Counted from the stretch's first letter, positions 45,237-53,716 are shown. The stretch: 64,000 bases of DNA from a virus (IMGVR_UViG_3300009506_000004:62001-126000), one strand, 5' to 3'. The notes: generated from the letters alone by a model not told the origin. Numbers and translations are program-made.

Positions 45237-45375
45237 TTTTTCCTCTTAATTCTGAAAATTTAGATAAAATATTAATAAACATATTTTTAGGTTTTTCACT
45301 TTTGACTTTTTTAGTATTATTAGTAAAAGTTGGCCGCCCTAAACAACATGCTGAAATTTTTATTACTTTTGACAT
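45223..45375 (-). CDS. Small hypothetical protein (50 aa)
   Basis: Frame MSKVIKISACCLGRPTF ... SELRGKNENK, basic, beginning five nt after the stop of the 57-aa gene and overlapping the 19-aa gene. No ribosome site is obvious, but coupling is possible. Not recognised. Confidence 0.45.
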   Translation of the reverse strand: MSKVIKISACCLGRPTFTNNTKKVKSEKPKNMFINILSKFSELRGKNENK

Positions 45376-45376
45376 T

Positions 45377-45550
45377 TTACAGATGAGGCTTCCTACCTGT
45401 TTGGTATGATCTTGCTAGTTCTTGATTTATTGCTCTTTGTTTAGCTTTCTTTCTTGAAGCTTCATTTCCTGGAGTATAGGCATAAGCTTTTCCATGCTTA
45501 CCTGTTTTATAAGCAGGTTTTCCATTTACAGTTGTTCTAATAATAGGCAT
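45377..45550 (-). CDS. Conserved small basic phage protein (57 aa)
   Basis: MPIIRTTVNGKPAYKTGKHG, then YTPGNEASRKKAKQRAINQ, matches a short basic protein found near terminase genes in many phages. No function is established. Its last codons overlap the next start. A ribosome site GGTGATAAA precedes the ATG. Confidence 0.65.
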   Translation of the reverse strand: MPIIRTTVNGKPAYKTGKHGKAYAYTPGNEASRKKAKQRAINQELARSYQTGRKPHL

Positions 45551-45571
45551 TTTATCACCAAAATAGGTAGC

Positions 45572-45615
45572 GATTTTTATCTACTAAAGTTTAAAACTAT
45601 TAGTAGATAAAAATC
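45572..45615 (-). terminator. 15-bp hairpin after the secreted protease gene
   Basis: GATTTTTATCTACTA and TAGTAGATAAAAATC are exact complements 14 nt apart. A second inverted pair (TTGATTTAAT/ATTAAATCAA) enclosing GCCC-TC-GGGC lies just upstream at 45619-45657. Together they form a likely terminator or attenuator between lysis/secretion genes and the terminase operon. Confidence 0.55.
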
Positions 45616-45679
45616 TTGTTGATTTAATTTGCGCCCTCGGGCTCTTATTAATATTAAATCAAATTTCTACCTTTATAAA

Positions 45680-46540
45680 TTACGGTGCTTCAATGAATAC
45701 AGCTTCTTCTAATATCTTTATTAAATAAGGGAAATCCTTTTGGGAAGCTGCATTTCTTTCAAATTTTACACCAATATCTTCAATTCTAATTGTAGAAAAA
45801 TCTTCAGGCATTGGTTCACTTTCTACCATAGCCCAATAAACACCAGCTTCTTTAGCCCATCGTACCATTCTCCTTACAGGGACGATAAGATTAAATTGTT
45901 CACCAGCGCCACGAACTAGCATCCCGACATATTTACCGTCTTTTAAATAAACTCCACCACCAGACGATCCAGGAAATGCAGTAACAGTAGTTTGGTCATA
46001 AACTATTTGGTCAATTAAACGTCCATGCTGAGAAATAACACCAGATGTTATAGAATTAGAACCCATTTCTCCTAAAAGAGAGCCACAATGCCATAGATCA
46101 CTTCCGATACTAGGAGGCTTTTCTTCAAGATAAAATTGAACACTACCTTTTGTTACAAAATTCTTAGAACGAATTTTAAGTAAAGCTAAATCTTCCTTTT
46201 CAGAATATTTTATAACTAAAGCATTCCATTCAGTTTTACCAACTGTACGACCATCTTCTATAATATGCTTAATGACCATAGCATCCTTAAATTCAACTAC
46301 AGTTCTTCGGGTACCTGTAGCAGGGTCAGTTACTTGCTTTTCAAATCGTAATCCATCAACTACGTGACCAGCTGTCCAAACGAATGTTTTACCATCACGT
46401 TGATAAAGAACACCACTCCCTTGACTCATACCAGCTCCAATTGTTACTGAAATATCTTGAAGATATTCAGCAGTCTCATTAGCTAAGCAAGCAGTGGCAA
46501 AAAATAACATTAAAAATAAAGCTGTTAACTTTGTCTTCAT
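45680..46540 (-). CDS. Secreted trypsin-like serine protease (286 aa)
   Basis: The N-terminal signal peptide (KLTALFLMLFFATACLA) is followed by a chymotrypsin-like domain: catalytic H in WTAGHVV, D in EDLALLKI, S in FPGSSGGGVY. It resembles the HtrA/DegP protease core without a PDZ domain. Phage-encoded periplasmic proteases are rare. A second one is at 52305. Possible roles are lysis, periplasmic protein turnover or surface modification. Its ATG overlaps the preceding thioredoxin-like gene. Confidence 0.75.
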   Translation of the reverse strand: MKTKLTALFLMLFFATACLANETAEYLQDISVTIGAGMSQGSGVLYQRDGKTFVWTAGHVVDGLRFEKQVTDPATGTRRTVVEFKDAMVIKHIIEDGRTVGKTEWNALVIKYSEKEDLALLKIRSKNFVTKGSVQFYLEEKPPSIGSDLWHCGSLLGEMGSNSITSGVISQHGRLIDQIVYDQTTVTAFPGSSGGGVYLKDGKYVGMLVRGAGEQFNLIVPVRRMVRWAKEAGVYWAMVESEPMPEDFSTIRIEDIGVKFERNAASQKDFPYLIKILEEAVFIEAP

Positions 46541-46839
46541 ATTGACCTTTCTTTTTTACAATCATTGATTCCCTTCATTTTCAAAAGTTGTTCTTTTGTT
46601 TGGAAACCAACAAATCTTGAAATTTCTTTTTTCTTAACATAAATTATTGTTGTGGGAATAGCTGAACATTTAAATTCTTCAAATAATGGGTCAGATGGTA
46701 AGTATTTTTTTATTCGATGTGTCTTGCTAACATCATTAATTATTGGCTCATATCGCTTGCAAGGTACACAAGTAGAAGGATCAGTAAACACTAGAATAGT
46801 ATTATCTGGTGGACCATTATCAAAGAATAAATAATCCAT
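46537..46839 (-). CDS. Thioredoxin-like protein with CVPC motif
   Basis: A 100-residue fold: VFTDPSTCVPCKRYEPIIND with redox-active CxxC, then IPTTIIYVKKKEISRFVGF with the cis-proline IPTT. This is the minimal thioredoxin layout. No signal peptide, so cytoplasmic. Its gene overlaps the secreted protease gene by 4 nt and might help reduce disulfides or hold a polymerase clamp role as T7 does with host Trx. Confidence 0.8.
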   Translation of the reverse strand: MDYLFFDNGPPDNTILVFTDPSTCVPCKRYEPIINDVSKTHRIKKYLPSDPLFEEFKCSAIPTTIIYVKKKEISRFVGFQTKEQLLKMKGINDCKKERSI

Positions 46840-46842
46840 AAC

Positions 46843-47796
46843 TCACCATGAAAAATCTAAATCATCAGTCTTAAAACCAGACCCAATTAATGCAAATGCA
46901 TCATTTTGTTTGCACATTTTTGTTACAATATTAGCATCAACCCATCCCACAAATCCGGCTATATTCATTGGCATTGACTTAGGCCAACGATTTTCTGGAT
47001 TAGGTGTAGAATTTGGACCCCAACTTTGTGCTATTAAGGCACCCGGCTTATCAAACCTTACACCAATCCAAACCATAAGATGATACCAAATTCCACTTGG
47101 TGTCCAAAAGCCGTCCTTATTAAGTTTCATATCCCCAAAACCTTGGCTACTACCTACAATTACTGGTACTTGTAGCCCAGATATAGCTTTAGCAACATCA
47201 TCAAAATCATTACATTGAGAATATTCTTTAACTGGGTGCTCTTTTGCTAATTGGTCCATTTTTCCTTGGTCATTTTGTCCGCCATTTCCAAATGCACCCC
47301 AAGATTTAGCCTTATTGCCAGAGTATATTCTCAAATCATCATCAGATTGGCCAGTGATTTCAGAATAATTTTTTCTTAAAAGTACTCCCCAATCTCTAAC
47401 CCATTTAGCAGCAGCCGCACCATAAGAACCGTCTTGGTAACCACCATAAGCTTTAGCACCATCGCCCGGATATCCTCGTGCCTCTACACGTGAGCCACCA
47501 TATATTGGTTCTGTAGCTACTTCTTCTGGGCACATTTCATCATCACCAGAACGGTAAGCAGCTTTGTCATTCAAAATTGTACAAGCTAATTCTGTTCCCC
47601 AGCTAACACAATCACCAATTGCTTGATTACCTCGCTGATAATTTGGTCTCCTAGAAATCAAATAATTATAGAGAAAAGTATCTTTTTCTTTAAATTCTTG
47701 ATCACCCCAAGCAACTGAAAAGACAGGGTGTTCACTAGCTAATAAACACTTTTCAATGCCAGGATAATGTGGAACCCATCCAAAATTATTACTCAT
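46843..47796 (-). CDS. Papain-like cysteine peptidase-fold protein (317 aa)
   Basis: QAIGDCVSWGTELACTIL gives the oxyanion Q and catalytic C, IWYHLMVWIGV the H, and LIAQSWGPNSTPNPENRW the N (as in the NSWG of papains). No signal peptide is evident. The chain is rich in G and W. It lies with holin-like and protease genes, so a role in cell wall or protein degradation at lysis is plausible. Substrate unknown. Confidence 0.6.
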   Translation of the reverse strand: MSNNFGWVPHYPGIEKCLLASEHPVFSVAWGDQEFKEKDTFLYNYLISRRPNYQRGNQAIGDCVSWGTELACTILNDKAAYRSGDDEMCPEEVATEPIYGGSRVEARGYPGDGAKAYGGYQDGSYGAAAAKWVRDWGVLLRKNYSEITGQSDDDLRIYSGNKAKSWGAFGNGGQNDQGKMDQLAKEHPVKEYSQCNDFDDVAKAISGLQVPVIVGSSQGFGDMKLNKDGFWTPSGIWYHLMVWIGVRFDKPGALIAQSWGPNSTPNPENRWPKSMPMNIAGFVGWVDANIVTKMCKQNDAFALIGSGFKTDDLDFSW

Positions 47797-47805
47797 ATAT
47801 GTTTC

Positions 47806-48048
47806 CTACGCGAAGAAAGCCATTATAGCGGCGATAAATGCAAGAATTTCCTCTTGATGAGCCAAAATCCATTCAAGCCAATCAGTAAATGATCCCTTTT
47901 TACCGTTTGCTTCACACCACTCATTAAACATATCGTCCAATGAATCAGAGACAAAAGCCCTAGCTTTTCTATTACGAAAACACTCATTGGCTTTACTATC
48001 TGGATGCTGTAAAGCTAAAAATCTAAGTCCTAAAGCTGTTCTTAACAT
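47806..48048 (-). CDS. Small protein with C-terminal membrane anchor (80 aa)
   Basis: The last 20 residues (EILAFIAAIMAFFA) are hydrophobic and end the chain, giving a tail-anchored protein. The first 60 are charged and helical. It sits among lysis-type genes and is not recognised as a known holin or spanin. Confidence 0.5.
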   Translation of the reverse strand: MLRTALGLRFLALQHPDSKANECFRNRKARAFVSDSLDDMFNEWCEANGKKGSFTDWLEWILAHQEEILAFIAAIMAFFA

Positions 48049-48059
48049 ATTATTTTCCT

Positions 48060-48755
48060 TTACATAAAATTATTGCTGTAATCTAATAAACCTTGTGCAA
48101 TTGCTAAATAAGCACTGCGAAGAGTTTGGATATTTTTTAATTCACTTTCATGTTCTTCCATTACCACTGCAATTTCTCTGCCCCATGGTAACCAATCTTC
48201 ATAATTTTCCCCTAAAGCTTCTTTTAAATTAGATTTTACAGAGAAAATTAAATCTTGTGGTTCAATAATCCTTGGATCTAATCCAGTTTTAATAGCTTCT
48301 GCCATTTTAGGTGCTAAATTACGATATTCTTCTGGTACTTTTGATACAGATGCTTTTGCTATCTCGCGCAAATTAAAAATATCTGGGTTAGGTGGATCGG
48401 GTGGATCGGGTGGATCGGGTGGATTGGGTGGATCGGGTGGATCGGGTGGATCGGGTGGATTTCCTACATCAATATTAAATCGTATGACTTTAAAACTAGC
48501 ATCAGCATTAATAATTAAAACTAAGCCATTAATAGTCCTTGGTTTAAGGCCAGCCCCTAGAACAAGTACATGTCCATTTTCAAAAATATCAAATCGTTCT
48601 TTTTCATCATATATCACCCAGTAAACAATTGATTCTGTATCTATACTTGCTACAATATAGTCACCTGGGCTTATCTTTTCTGGGTATATTTTAATTTCTT
48701 GTCCATAAGTAAATGAACTAAATAGTAATAGTAATGGACATAAATATTTGAACAT
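48060..48755 (-). CDS. Secreted protein with PDPP linker (231 aa)
   Basis: A Sec signal peptide (MFKYLCPLLLLFSSFTYG) precedes a beta-rich domain of about 85 residues (IYPEKISPGDYIVASID). Then a proline-aspartate linker (nine-nt DNA repeats) and a helical C-terminal domain of about 105 residues follow. Two domains on a stiff linker suggest a periplasmic spacer or adhesin. No family recognised. Confidence 0.6.
   Translation of the reverse strand: MFKYLCPLLLLFSSFTYGQEIKIYPEKISPGDYIVASIDTESIVYWVIYDEKERFDIFENGHVLVLGAGLKPRTINGLVLIINADASFKVIRFNIDVGNPPDPPDPPDPPNPPDPPDPPDPPNPDIFNLREIAKASVSKVPEEYRNLAPKMAEAIKTGLDPRIIEPQDLIFSVKSNLKEALGENYEDWLPWGREIAVVMEEHESELKNIQTLRSAYLAIAQGLLDYSNNFM
48391..48460. repeat. 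Nine-nucleotide tandem repeat, about seven copies (GGTGGATCG)
   Basis: Encodes the PDPP/PNPP linker of the secreted 231-aa protein. Nine is a multiple of three, so slippage changes linker length only. Confidence 0.85.
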
Positions 48756-48758
48756 AAA

Positions 48759-48941
48759 TTAACCTTTCTTCTTTCGTAAACCAGAGAGGGTCTTTGCTAA
48801 ATTACATTGCTTAGTTGACTGAGCAGATAAATTACTACCAGAACAATATTCACTAATACTCTTATTGGCAGCTTTTGCTTTCTTTGTTAATGCTCCGGGT
48901 CTTTTAATAGCTTCTTGTATCCATTTTCTTTTCTTTGCCAT
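48759..48941 (-). CDS. Conserved small basic phage protein (60 aa)
   Basis: MAKKRKWIQEAIKRPGALTK, KAANKSISEYC and CNLAKTLSGLRKKKG follow a short basic family widely present in phages without known role. Two cysteines at conserved spacing. Overlaps none of its neighbours but is within a few nt of each. Confidence 0.65.
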   Translation of the reverse strand: MAKKRKWIQEAIKRPGALTKKAKAANKSISEYCSGSNLSAQSTKQCNLAKTLSGLRKKKG

Positions 48942-48942
48942 C

Positions 48943-49155
48943 TTATTTTTCTCCCGATGTTATTACACCAGTAATAGGCTCTTTAGTTATTAATCTTAAA
49001 ATTATATTTAGCACACCAATAACTGTGCCACCAATAGCTACAACACTTGGATTATTTACAAATAAATCACTGTTAATTAAATAAGTACAAATAGCTACAA
49101 TAGCAGTAATTAAATTAACCCAAAATACCTTAGATTTTAATAAACTTTTACCCAT
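48943..49155 (-). CDS. Holin-like two-helix membrane protein (70 aa)
   Basis: Two hydrophobic segments (FWVNLITAIVAICTYLI and VVAIGGTVIGVLNIILRLI) separated by a short polar loop, with charged ends (MGKSLLKSK, KEPITGVITSGEK). This matches small class II holins that lie next to lysis genes. No canonical endolysin was found beside it. Confidence 0.65.
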   Translation of the reverse strand: MGKSLLKSKVFWVNLITAIVAICTYLINSDLFVNNPSVVAIGGTVIGVLNIILRLITKEPITGVITSGEK

Positions 49156-49156
49156 A

Positions 49157-49708
49157 TTAATTTTCTTCTTGTCTACCAGCTGTTTCTAAGGCACCAAAAA
49201 CTCTTTCGCATATTCTATCAATTATTTGATCCCTATCTTTAACATCATTTAGCTCATCCTTCAAAATTAAAGCAAGTTCTTTGGCAAAAACTCTTAATTG
49301 ATCTTTTCCAAGAACTAAACCTAATTGCTGCTGTAATTTCTGCAAAGAAATTGACATTGATTCCAGCCGTAAAATCAATCCTTGCACATCCTTAATTGCT
49401 GCTATTTCTTCTGAAAAAGTTTTAGCTAAATTTAAACGACGTTCTAATAAAGCTCTAGTTAATTGAATATCTTCTCTTAAATCTAAATAATTTTGGTCTT
49501 TTAACCTTCTCTGAAAGCTAGCATTTATTTCTTTATTCTGAATAAAATAGGAATATAATTCTTTTTTTTCTTCATTTCTACTAGCAGTACCATGACTATG
49601 AAAATCACAATATTTACTAGCACCTACAGCTAAATAACGACATTGACCATCATTAGTTATACCTTGGCAACGGTTTGGGTCTCCTGGAGTACATCTTTCA
49701 TCTTTCAT
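49157..49708 (-). CDS. Possible small terminase or zinc-finger DNA-binding protein (183 aa)
   Basis: N-terminal CxnC...C...CxxH cluster (CTPGDPNRCQG, GQCRYLAVGASKYCDFHSHG) followed by a helical region (LREDIQLTRALLERRLN) and a charged C-terminus. Similar zinc-finger plus helical proteins are sometimes annotated as small terminase subunits. First gene of the leftward block, with GGAGG seven nt upstream of the ATG. Function uncertain. Confidence 0.5.
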   Translation of the reverse strand: MKDERCTPGDPNRCQGITNDGQCRYLAVGASKYCDFHSHGTASRNEEKKELYSYFIQNKEINASFQRRLKDQNYLDLREDIQLTRALLERRLNLAKTFSEEIAAIKDVQGLILRLESMSISLQKLQQQLGLVLGKDQLRVFAKELALILKDELNDVKDRDQIIDRICERVFGALETAGRQEEN

Positions 49709-49817
49709 GCTACTTCCTCCGTATAAATATTTTTACCCCTATAATACTCTATAGACTCAAAATTAGCACTTTGTAGACGCGGCAACAATAAATTTTCTCA
49801 AAATTTTAATAAAATTA

Positions 49818-49845
49818 TTGACTTTTTGACTGAATATGGTATAAT
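49818..49845 (+). promoter_or_regulatory. Sigma70 promoter for the rightward small-gene block
   Basis: TTGACT, 16-nt spacer, TATAAT, about 25 nt upstream of the first rightward frame. It is divergent from the leftward structural block, whose own promoter is not recognisable here, suggesting late genes use an activator or a different sigma. Confidence 0.8.
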
Positions 49846-49871
49846 TTAATAGAATTTTGCTATATAATTTA

Positions 49872-50339
49872 ATGACATGGATGAATAATATGGATACAAA
49901 AGCCAATATAATGGCTATTTTTAAAAATGTCCCCCGATTGGGGGATAGCTGGAAATATATACCATTATCGAATTTACCTATTAATACAAAAATAATAATT
50001 GTATTAAAAGACACCCCCTTTGTTGAAAATGAAGAAAACTTAATTTTGATTCCAAGTGGAAGATACGAATTAACTGTAAAAATATGGCCAACCGTTTTAT
50101 TTAGTCCTTATAAAAACAAGTCTATACTTATAAAACCATATTTTCGCATATTAGCACCAACTGCACCATTAGTAGCTAACTTTGATAAAAAATTAGTAAC
50201 ATATAAATTGACAACTGCTCCCGTATATTCTATAATTGTAGAAGGCACTAATATTAGACTTAATGCAAATGATAAACCTAAACAAAAACGAAAATTTAAG
50301 AGATATGGCTATAGACCATTAATAAGGAGAAAATTTTGA
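49872..50339 (+). CDS. Hypothetical protein (155 aa), first gene of the rightward block
   Basis: Not recognised. Basic, beta-rich, C-terminal KQKRKFKRYGYRPLIRRKF. Start uncertain: ATG 49872 is about 20 nt after the inferred transcription start, and ATG 49890 has a weak GGATG. Its TGA overlaps the TTG start of the deaminase gene. Confidence 0.5.
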   Translation: MTWMNNMDTKANIMAIFKNVPRLGDSWKYIPLSNLPINTKIIIVLKDTPFVENEENLILIPSGRYELTVKIWPTVLFSPYKNKSILIKPYFRILAPTAPLVANFDKKLVTYKLTTAPVYSIIVEGTNIRLNANDKPKQKRKFKRYGYRPLIRRKF

Positions 50340-50848
50340 ATTTTATAAAACATTTAATAGATGCTTATGACCTAGCAAGAATGAGCCCTGATCCATCAAA
50401 TCAATGTGGTGCAGTTCTCTTAAAAAGAAGAAAAAATGGAAGTTTATACCAAATAGCTGAAGGTTACAACCATTTCTATGATGGAATAGAACCAGAAGTA
50501 AGTGATCGTAATAAAAAACTCCAACGAATAGAACATGCTGAACGCGATTGTATTTATTATGCAACTAAATATGGACGCACTACAATGGGGGGAATTTTAG
50601 TTTGCCCATGGGTAGCTTGCTATGATTGTGCCAGAGCTATTATCGGTAGTAGAATTGATATAGTAGTCTATCATCATGAACGATATCAATTAACCCCAGA
50701 ACGATGGTTAGATTCAATAAATGAAAGTCTTAATTGGATGAGAAATTCTGGAATTTTATTATTAGGAGTTAAAGGTCCAATCAATGCAGAACCTATTTTA
50801 GTGAATGGTCAACTTTGGTCACCTAAGGATTTAAAATTTATGGAATAA
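50336..50848 (+). CDS. dCMP deaminase-like enzyme (170 aa)
   Basis: Cytidine deaminase superfamily: QCGAVLLKRRK substrate loop, IEHAERDCIYY (zinc H-A-E with catalytic E) and CPWVACYDCARAI (two zinc cysteines). Size and layout match phage dCMP deaminases, which feed dUMP for dTMP synthesis. Its start is TTG with a strong AAGGAGA six nt upstream, and it overlaps the previous stop. Confidence 0.8.
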   Translation: MNFIKHLIDAYDLARMSPDPSNQCGAVLLKRRKNGSLYQIAEGYNHFYDGIEPEVSDRNKKLQRIEHAERDCIYYATKYGRTTMGGILVCPWVACYDCARAIIGSRIDIVVYHHERYQLTPERWLDSINESLNWMRNSGILLLGVKGPINAEPILVNGQLWSPKDLKFME

Positions 50849-50851
50849 ATA

Positions 50852-51235
50852 ATGAACATACAAAAAGAAATCGAATTACTAAAAGACAAAAATATCCCCG
50901 TTTTTCATGATAATTTTGATATTGTAGTGTGTTTGCGGAGTATAATGAATCAAATAATTAATTGCTTTGCAACAACTAATCAACAAAATACGGTTAAGCT
51001 TTTACTTAGAATGATGGCACATTCACAATATTATTTTAATTATTATAAAATGGCAACTATTGTTAAAAGAAGAAAAACTAGATCTCTTGGAGAAGCTATT
51101 TTGTTTGCTGACCAAGCTATTAAAAGAGCAGAAGAAGCTATAGTCCGTGAAGGCAGAGGGGATGCTAAGTCTCATATAATGACACTTCAAGGCATATTGT
51201 TAGGGGCTATAGAACAATTTGAAAAAGAAAGCTAA
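50852..51235 (+). CDS. Hypothetical helical protein (127 aa)
   Basis: Not recognised. Mostly helical with a hydrophobic-polar pattern (LLLRMMAHSQYYFNYYKM, AEEAIVREGRGDAKSHIM). No motif. It lies 3 nt after the deaminase and overlaps the next frame by 17 nt. Confidence 0.5.
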   Translation: MNIQKEIELLKDKNIPVFHDNFDIVVCLRSIMNQIINCFATTNQQNTVKLLLRMMAHSQYYFNYYKMATIVKRRKTRSLGEAILFADQAIKRAEEAIVREGRGDAKSHIMTLQGILLGAIEQFEKES

Positions 51236-51413
51236 GAAACTTGTAATAAAACGGCTTATAGAAAAACCAGCTGACTTTAATGGTGATGATTTTGAATCAG
51301 GTCATTGGATTATAGATAGAAATAATTCTATAATTTATATAGGTCCATATGATACTAGAGCAGAGGCAAAAGAAGACTTAATAGGTTTAGAAAGATTTTG
51401 GAATGAAGACTGA
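51219..51413 (+). CDS. Small hypothetical protein (64 aa)
   Basis: The middle HWIIDRNNSIIYIGPYDTRAE-type layout resembles short phage proteins that place a W/Y-rich strand beside a helix. The start is TTG, overlapping the previous gene, and has no clear ribosome site. Confidence 0.45.
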   Translation: MKKKAKKLVIKRLIEKPADFNGDDFESGHWIIDRNNSIIYIGPYDTRAEAKEDLIGLERFWNED

Positions 51414-51720
51414 TTTAATTGCTGCTGAAAAATTCTTAGAAAAAGCTTCAATAGACCTAAAACTTAATTTACCAATAGAAGAAATAAAAAAATTAGCTGA
51501 TTATATGGTTGAAAAAATTGTTAATGAACAAACAATAAAACAAAGAATATGTAGCATAGAAACTTGCCTAAAAGATTTAGAAAGAGAAAAAATAGTATTA
51601 TTACAAGAAAAAGAAAATTTACAAAAATCTTGCCCGCATTTAACAACTAATAATTTAACAGATAATGGTGAAGGTGTTTGTTATTCTTGTGGTTTAAAAA
51701 TTACGGAGACAAAAACATGA
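51403..51720 (+). CDS. Coiled-coil protein with C-terminal zinc ribbon (105 aa)
   Basis: A long charged coiled coil (about residues 5-70) precedes CPHLTTNNLTDNGEGVCYSCG, a C-H...C-C zinc-binding end. It is probably a small regulator or DNA-binding adaptor. Not assigned to a family. Overlaps its neighbours at both ends by 4-11 nt. Confidence 0.5.
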   Translation: MKTDLIAAEKFLEKASIDLKLNLPIEEIKKLADYMVEKIVNEQTIKQRICSIETCLKDLEREKIVLLQEKENLQKSCPHLTTNNLTDNGEGVCYSCGLKITETKT

Positions 51721-51812
51721 TTTTAATTAGCCCACCAATTGATATTCTTATTGGTTCTTGTCTTGGCCTATTAGTTTGGGAGATATATAATGTATTGTTC
51801 AATAGATATTGA
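51717..51812 (+). CDS. Tiny membrane peptide (31 aa)
   Basis: MILISPPIDILIGSCLGLLV, then WEIYNVLFNRY: one hydrophobic helix with a cytoplasmic aromatic end. Its ATG overlaps the previous TGA and it has an upstream CGGAG, so translation is likely. Function unknown. Confidence 0.45.
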   Translation: MILISPPIDILIGSCLGLLVWEIYNVLFNRY

Positions 51813-52308
51813 GACAACCGGGTTAGATCCAAATAAACATCAAATTTTAGAATTTGCTGCTGTATTATGGACCTGTGATGATATTATGCAATGCCCATAT
51901 TTCTATAATATTATAATACCAAAAGGTGATATTATAGGGGAACCATATGCATTAATTATGAATATGCGTATTTTAAAAGCTATTATAGCTGGGAATGGGG
52001 TATCATTAGTACAAAATTTTGGAGATTTTACACATTGGTTGGAATATAATGGTATAAACCCGCATAAAAAAGCTTATGTTATTGGTAAAAACTTTGGAAA
52101 TTTTGACCTCCAGTTTTTGAATAAAATCCCAGATTGGCCTGGAAGTTATTTCCATCATAGGATTTTAGATGTAGGTTCATTATACGCAACACGTGATGGT
52201 ATACCTAGTACTGATTATCTCCCAAAACCACCTATAACTGAAGAGCCACATTACGCATTACATGATGCTAGATTAGACCTTTTTGCTGTTATGAAGAAAT
52301 TAAAATGA
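51790..52308 (+). CDS. DEDDh 3'-5' exonuclease (172 aa)
   Basis: Exo I CSIDIETTGLDP, Exo II VIGKNFGNFDLQFL, Exo III HYALHDARLDLFAV (H-x4-D). This is a stand-alone epsilon/RNase T-type domain, distinct in sequence from the one at 12926. Two such exonucleases in one phage window suggests separate proofreading and RNA-processing roles, as inference. Confidence 0.8.
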   Translation: MYCSIDIETTGLDPNKHQILEFAAVLWTCDDIMQCPYFYNIIIPKGDIIGEPYALIMNMRILKAIIAGNGVSLVQNFGDFTHWLEYNGINPHKKAYVIGKNFGNFDLQFLNKIPDWPGSYFHHRILDVGSLYATRDGIPSTDYLPKPPITEEPHYALHDARLDLFAVMKKLK

Positions 52309-52892
52309 TAGTTATACTTTTAGTCCTTATAATTTGTTCTACTACTTATGCAACTCCTCCCTTGTATGCTGTTAGAATTTGTTGTTATGATAATGATGAT
52401 GCTATAATAGATAGTTGTGGTAGTGGTTCTCTCATAAATAAAGAATATGTGATAACAAACCACCATGTAATAAAGGATGCAAGACTTGTAAGAGTTTTAT
52501 TTAAAGATTGGCAATACGTCCCTGGAAGAATCGTTAAAAAAGATGCAAAAGTTGATTTGGCTTTAATTAAAATTCCAGAACAATCCAGAACTACTATTAG
52601 TTTTGCACCAAAGACAAGTAAAGGTGATATAGTTACATTATTTGGATATGGACAAGGTTTACCGGGAAAAGGAGTAGGTATTATAAATAGTTTTGTACGT
52701 CGTACACAAAATGGACCATTAATAAATATGGAAATTGATGGTTATGCAGTACGCTCTGGAGATTCTGGTGGCCCCGTAATAGATAGTAAAGGTAGACTAT
52801 CTGGTGTTATTTTTGGTGCTACTAAAGATGAAAGTTATGCTGTTCGTATTGAAACTGTCAAATCTTTTATAAAAGGATATATTGATGATTAA
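52305..52892 (+). CDS. Secreted trypsin-like serine protease 2 (195 aa)
   Basis: Signal peptide (MIVILLVLIICSTTYA) then a compact serine protease domain: H in VITNHHVIKDA, D in VDLALIKI, S in RSGDSGGPVIDS. It lacks the extra C-terminal part of the 45680 protease and is only distantly similar. Cysteines in RICCYDNDDAIIDSC may form a disulfide. It lies in the early small-gene block, not with lysis genes, so an early periplasmic role is possible. Confidence 0.75.
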   Translation: MIVILLVLIICSTTYATPPLYAVRICCYDNDDAIIDSCGSGSLINKEYVITNHHVIKDARLVRVLFKDWQYVPGRIVKKDAKVDLALIKIPEQSRTTISFAPKTSKGDIVTLFGYGQGLPGKGVGIINSFVRRTQNGPLINMEIDGYAVRSGDSGGPVIDSKGRLSGVIFGATKDESYAVRIETVKSFIKGYIDD

Positions 52893-53223
52893 TTGGACAC
52901 CAATTTTAATCGAGCTATCCAATTTGACAAAAAATCATTTAAAAGGTAAACTTGTAGGAGACGGAGAAGGAATACAGCGAAGATATGATGTACTATTAAA
53001 ACCAGATTTTATTTACCAAGATGGTATTGGTTCATATTTATGGTGTAATTATTTATATAACTTAATAGAAAGAGCACTAGAAGAAGCAAAACATCCATTA
53101 AGCTTACCAAAAACAGTGCTATTAACACCTGTTATTGCTTATGTTGAAATACCATATTTAAGAATTGCTGTTCATAATGAAAAAAAGAAAGGTATGATGC
53201 TTGGCATTGAAACTGTATCATGA
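52885..53223 (+). CDS. Hypothetical protein (112 aa)
   Basis: Not recognised. Mixed alpha/beta, with GDGEGIQRRYDVLLKPDF and YLRIAVHNEKKK. The preceding TTG extends it by one codon, but ATG 52885 has AAGGAT upstream. It resembles the next protein in general layout (DG..R..V.LK.DF...), suggesting an old duplication. Confidence 0.45.
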   Translation: MINWTPILIELSNLTKNHLKGKLVGDGEGIQRRYDVLLKPDFIYQDGIGSYLWCNYLYNLIERALEEAKHPLSLPKTVLLTPVIAYVEIPYLRIAVHNEKKKGMMLGIETVS

Positions 53224-53534
53224 AAGAATTATTAACTGAATTAGTTAGACGTATTATAGAATATATGGATGGGTCTCCAGTCGGCAACATGGGATCTTTA
53301 AATTCCATTAAGGTATCTTTTAAAAAAGATTTATTGATAGAAGATATATGGCTTCATCATATACTCCCAGTAATAGTAGATTTACAAATGTATTCTAAAG
53401 GAAAGTATATGTCTGCTCCACCTATGGATATTGAAAGTGATTTTCTTAAGAAAACACCAAATCTATCCATTAAAATATCAGAAGATACAGTTTTTTCTGA
53501 AAAATATATATTAGAGTTTAGGAGTATTTTTTAA
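53220..53534 (+). CDS. Hypothetical protein (104 aa)
   Basis: Not recognised. Contains GSLNSIKVSFKKDLLIEDIW, similar in arrangement to the 52885 product, including a C-terminal strand. Overlaps both neighbours by 1-4 nt in the operon. Confidence 0.45.
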   Translation: MKELLTELVRRIIEYMDGSPVGNMGSLNSIKVSFKKDLLIEDIWLHHILPVIVDLQMYSKGKYMSAPPMDIESDFLKKTPNLSIKISEDTVFSEKYILEFRSIF

Positions 53535-53716
53535 TGGTAAATATTTGGTGTGCTATCATATTAGCAGTGGGTATGTTTGGTATCGGAAATGGTTTAGTTC
53601 GTATTGCTGAATCATTAGAGCATATAAGAATCGTTTTTCCAAAATCTAAATTTACTTTTATGGTTTCTAAACAGAAAGATGAGGTAACAGGTGAAATCAA
53701 TACACTATTGTTCTGA
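53534..53716 (+). CDS. Small membrane protein (60 aa)
   Basis: One N-terminal hydrophobic helix (IWCAIILAVGMFGIGNGL) and a soluble basic tail (FPKSKFTFMVSKQKDE). Not recognised. Probably inner-membrane anchored with the tail in the cytoplasm. Confidence 0.5.
   Translation: MVNIWCAIILAVGMFGIGNGLVRIAESLEHIRIVFPKSKFTFMVSKQKDEVTGEINTLLF

Noticed and set aside
49709-49800. Leftward sigma70 promoter for the structural block
   Set aside because: Only isolated TATTAT and TTGAGT boxes at wrong spacing; late transcription may use another mechanism.
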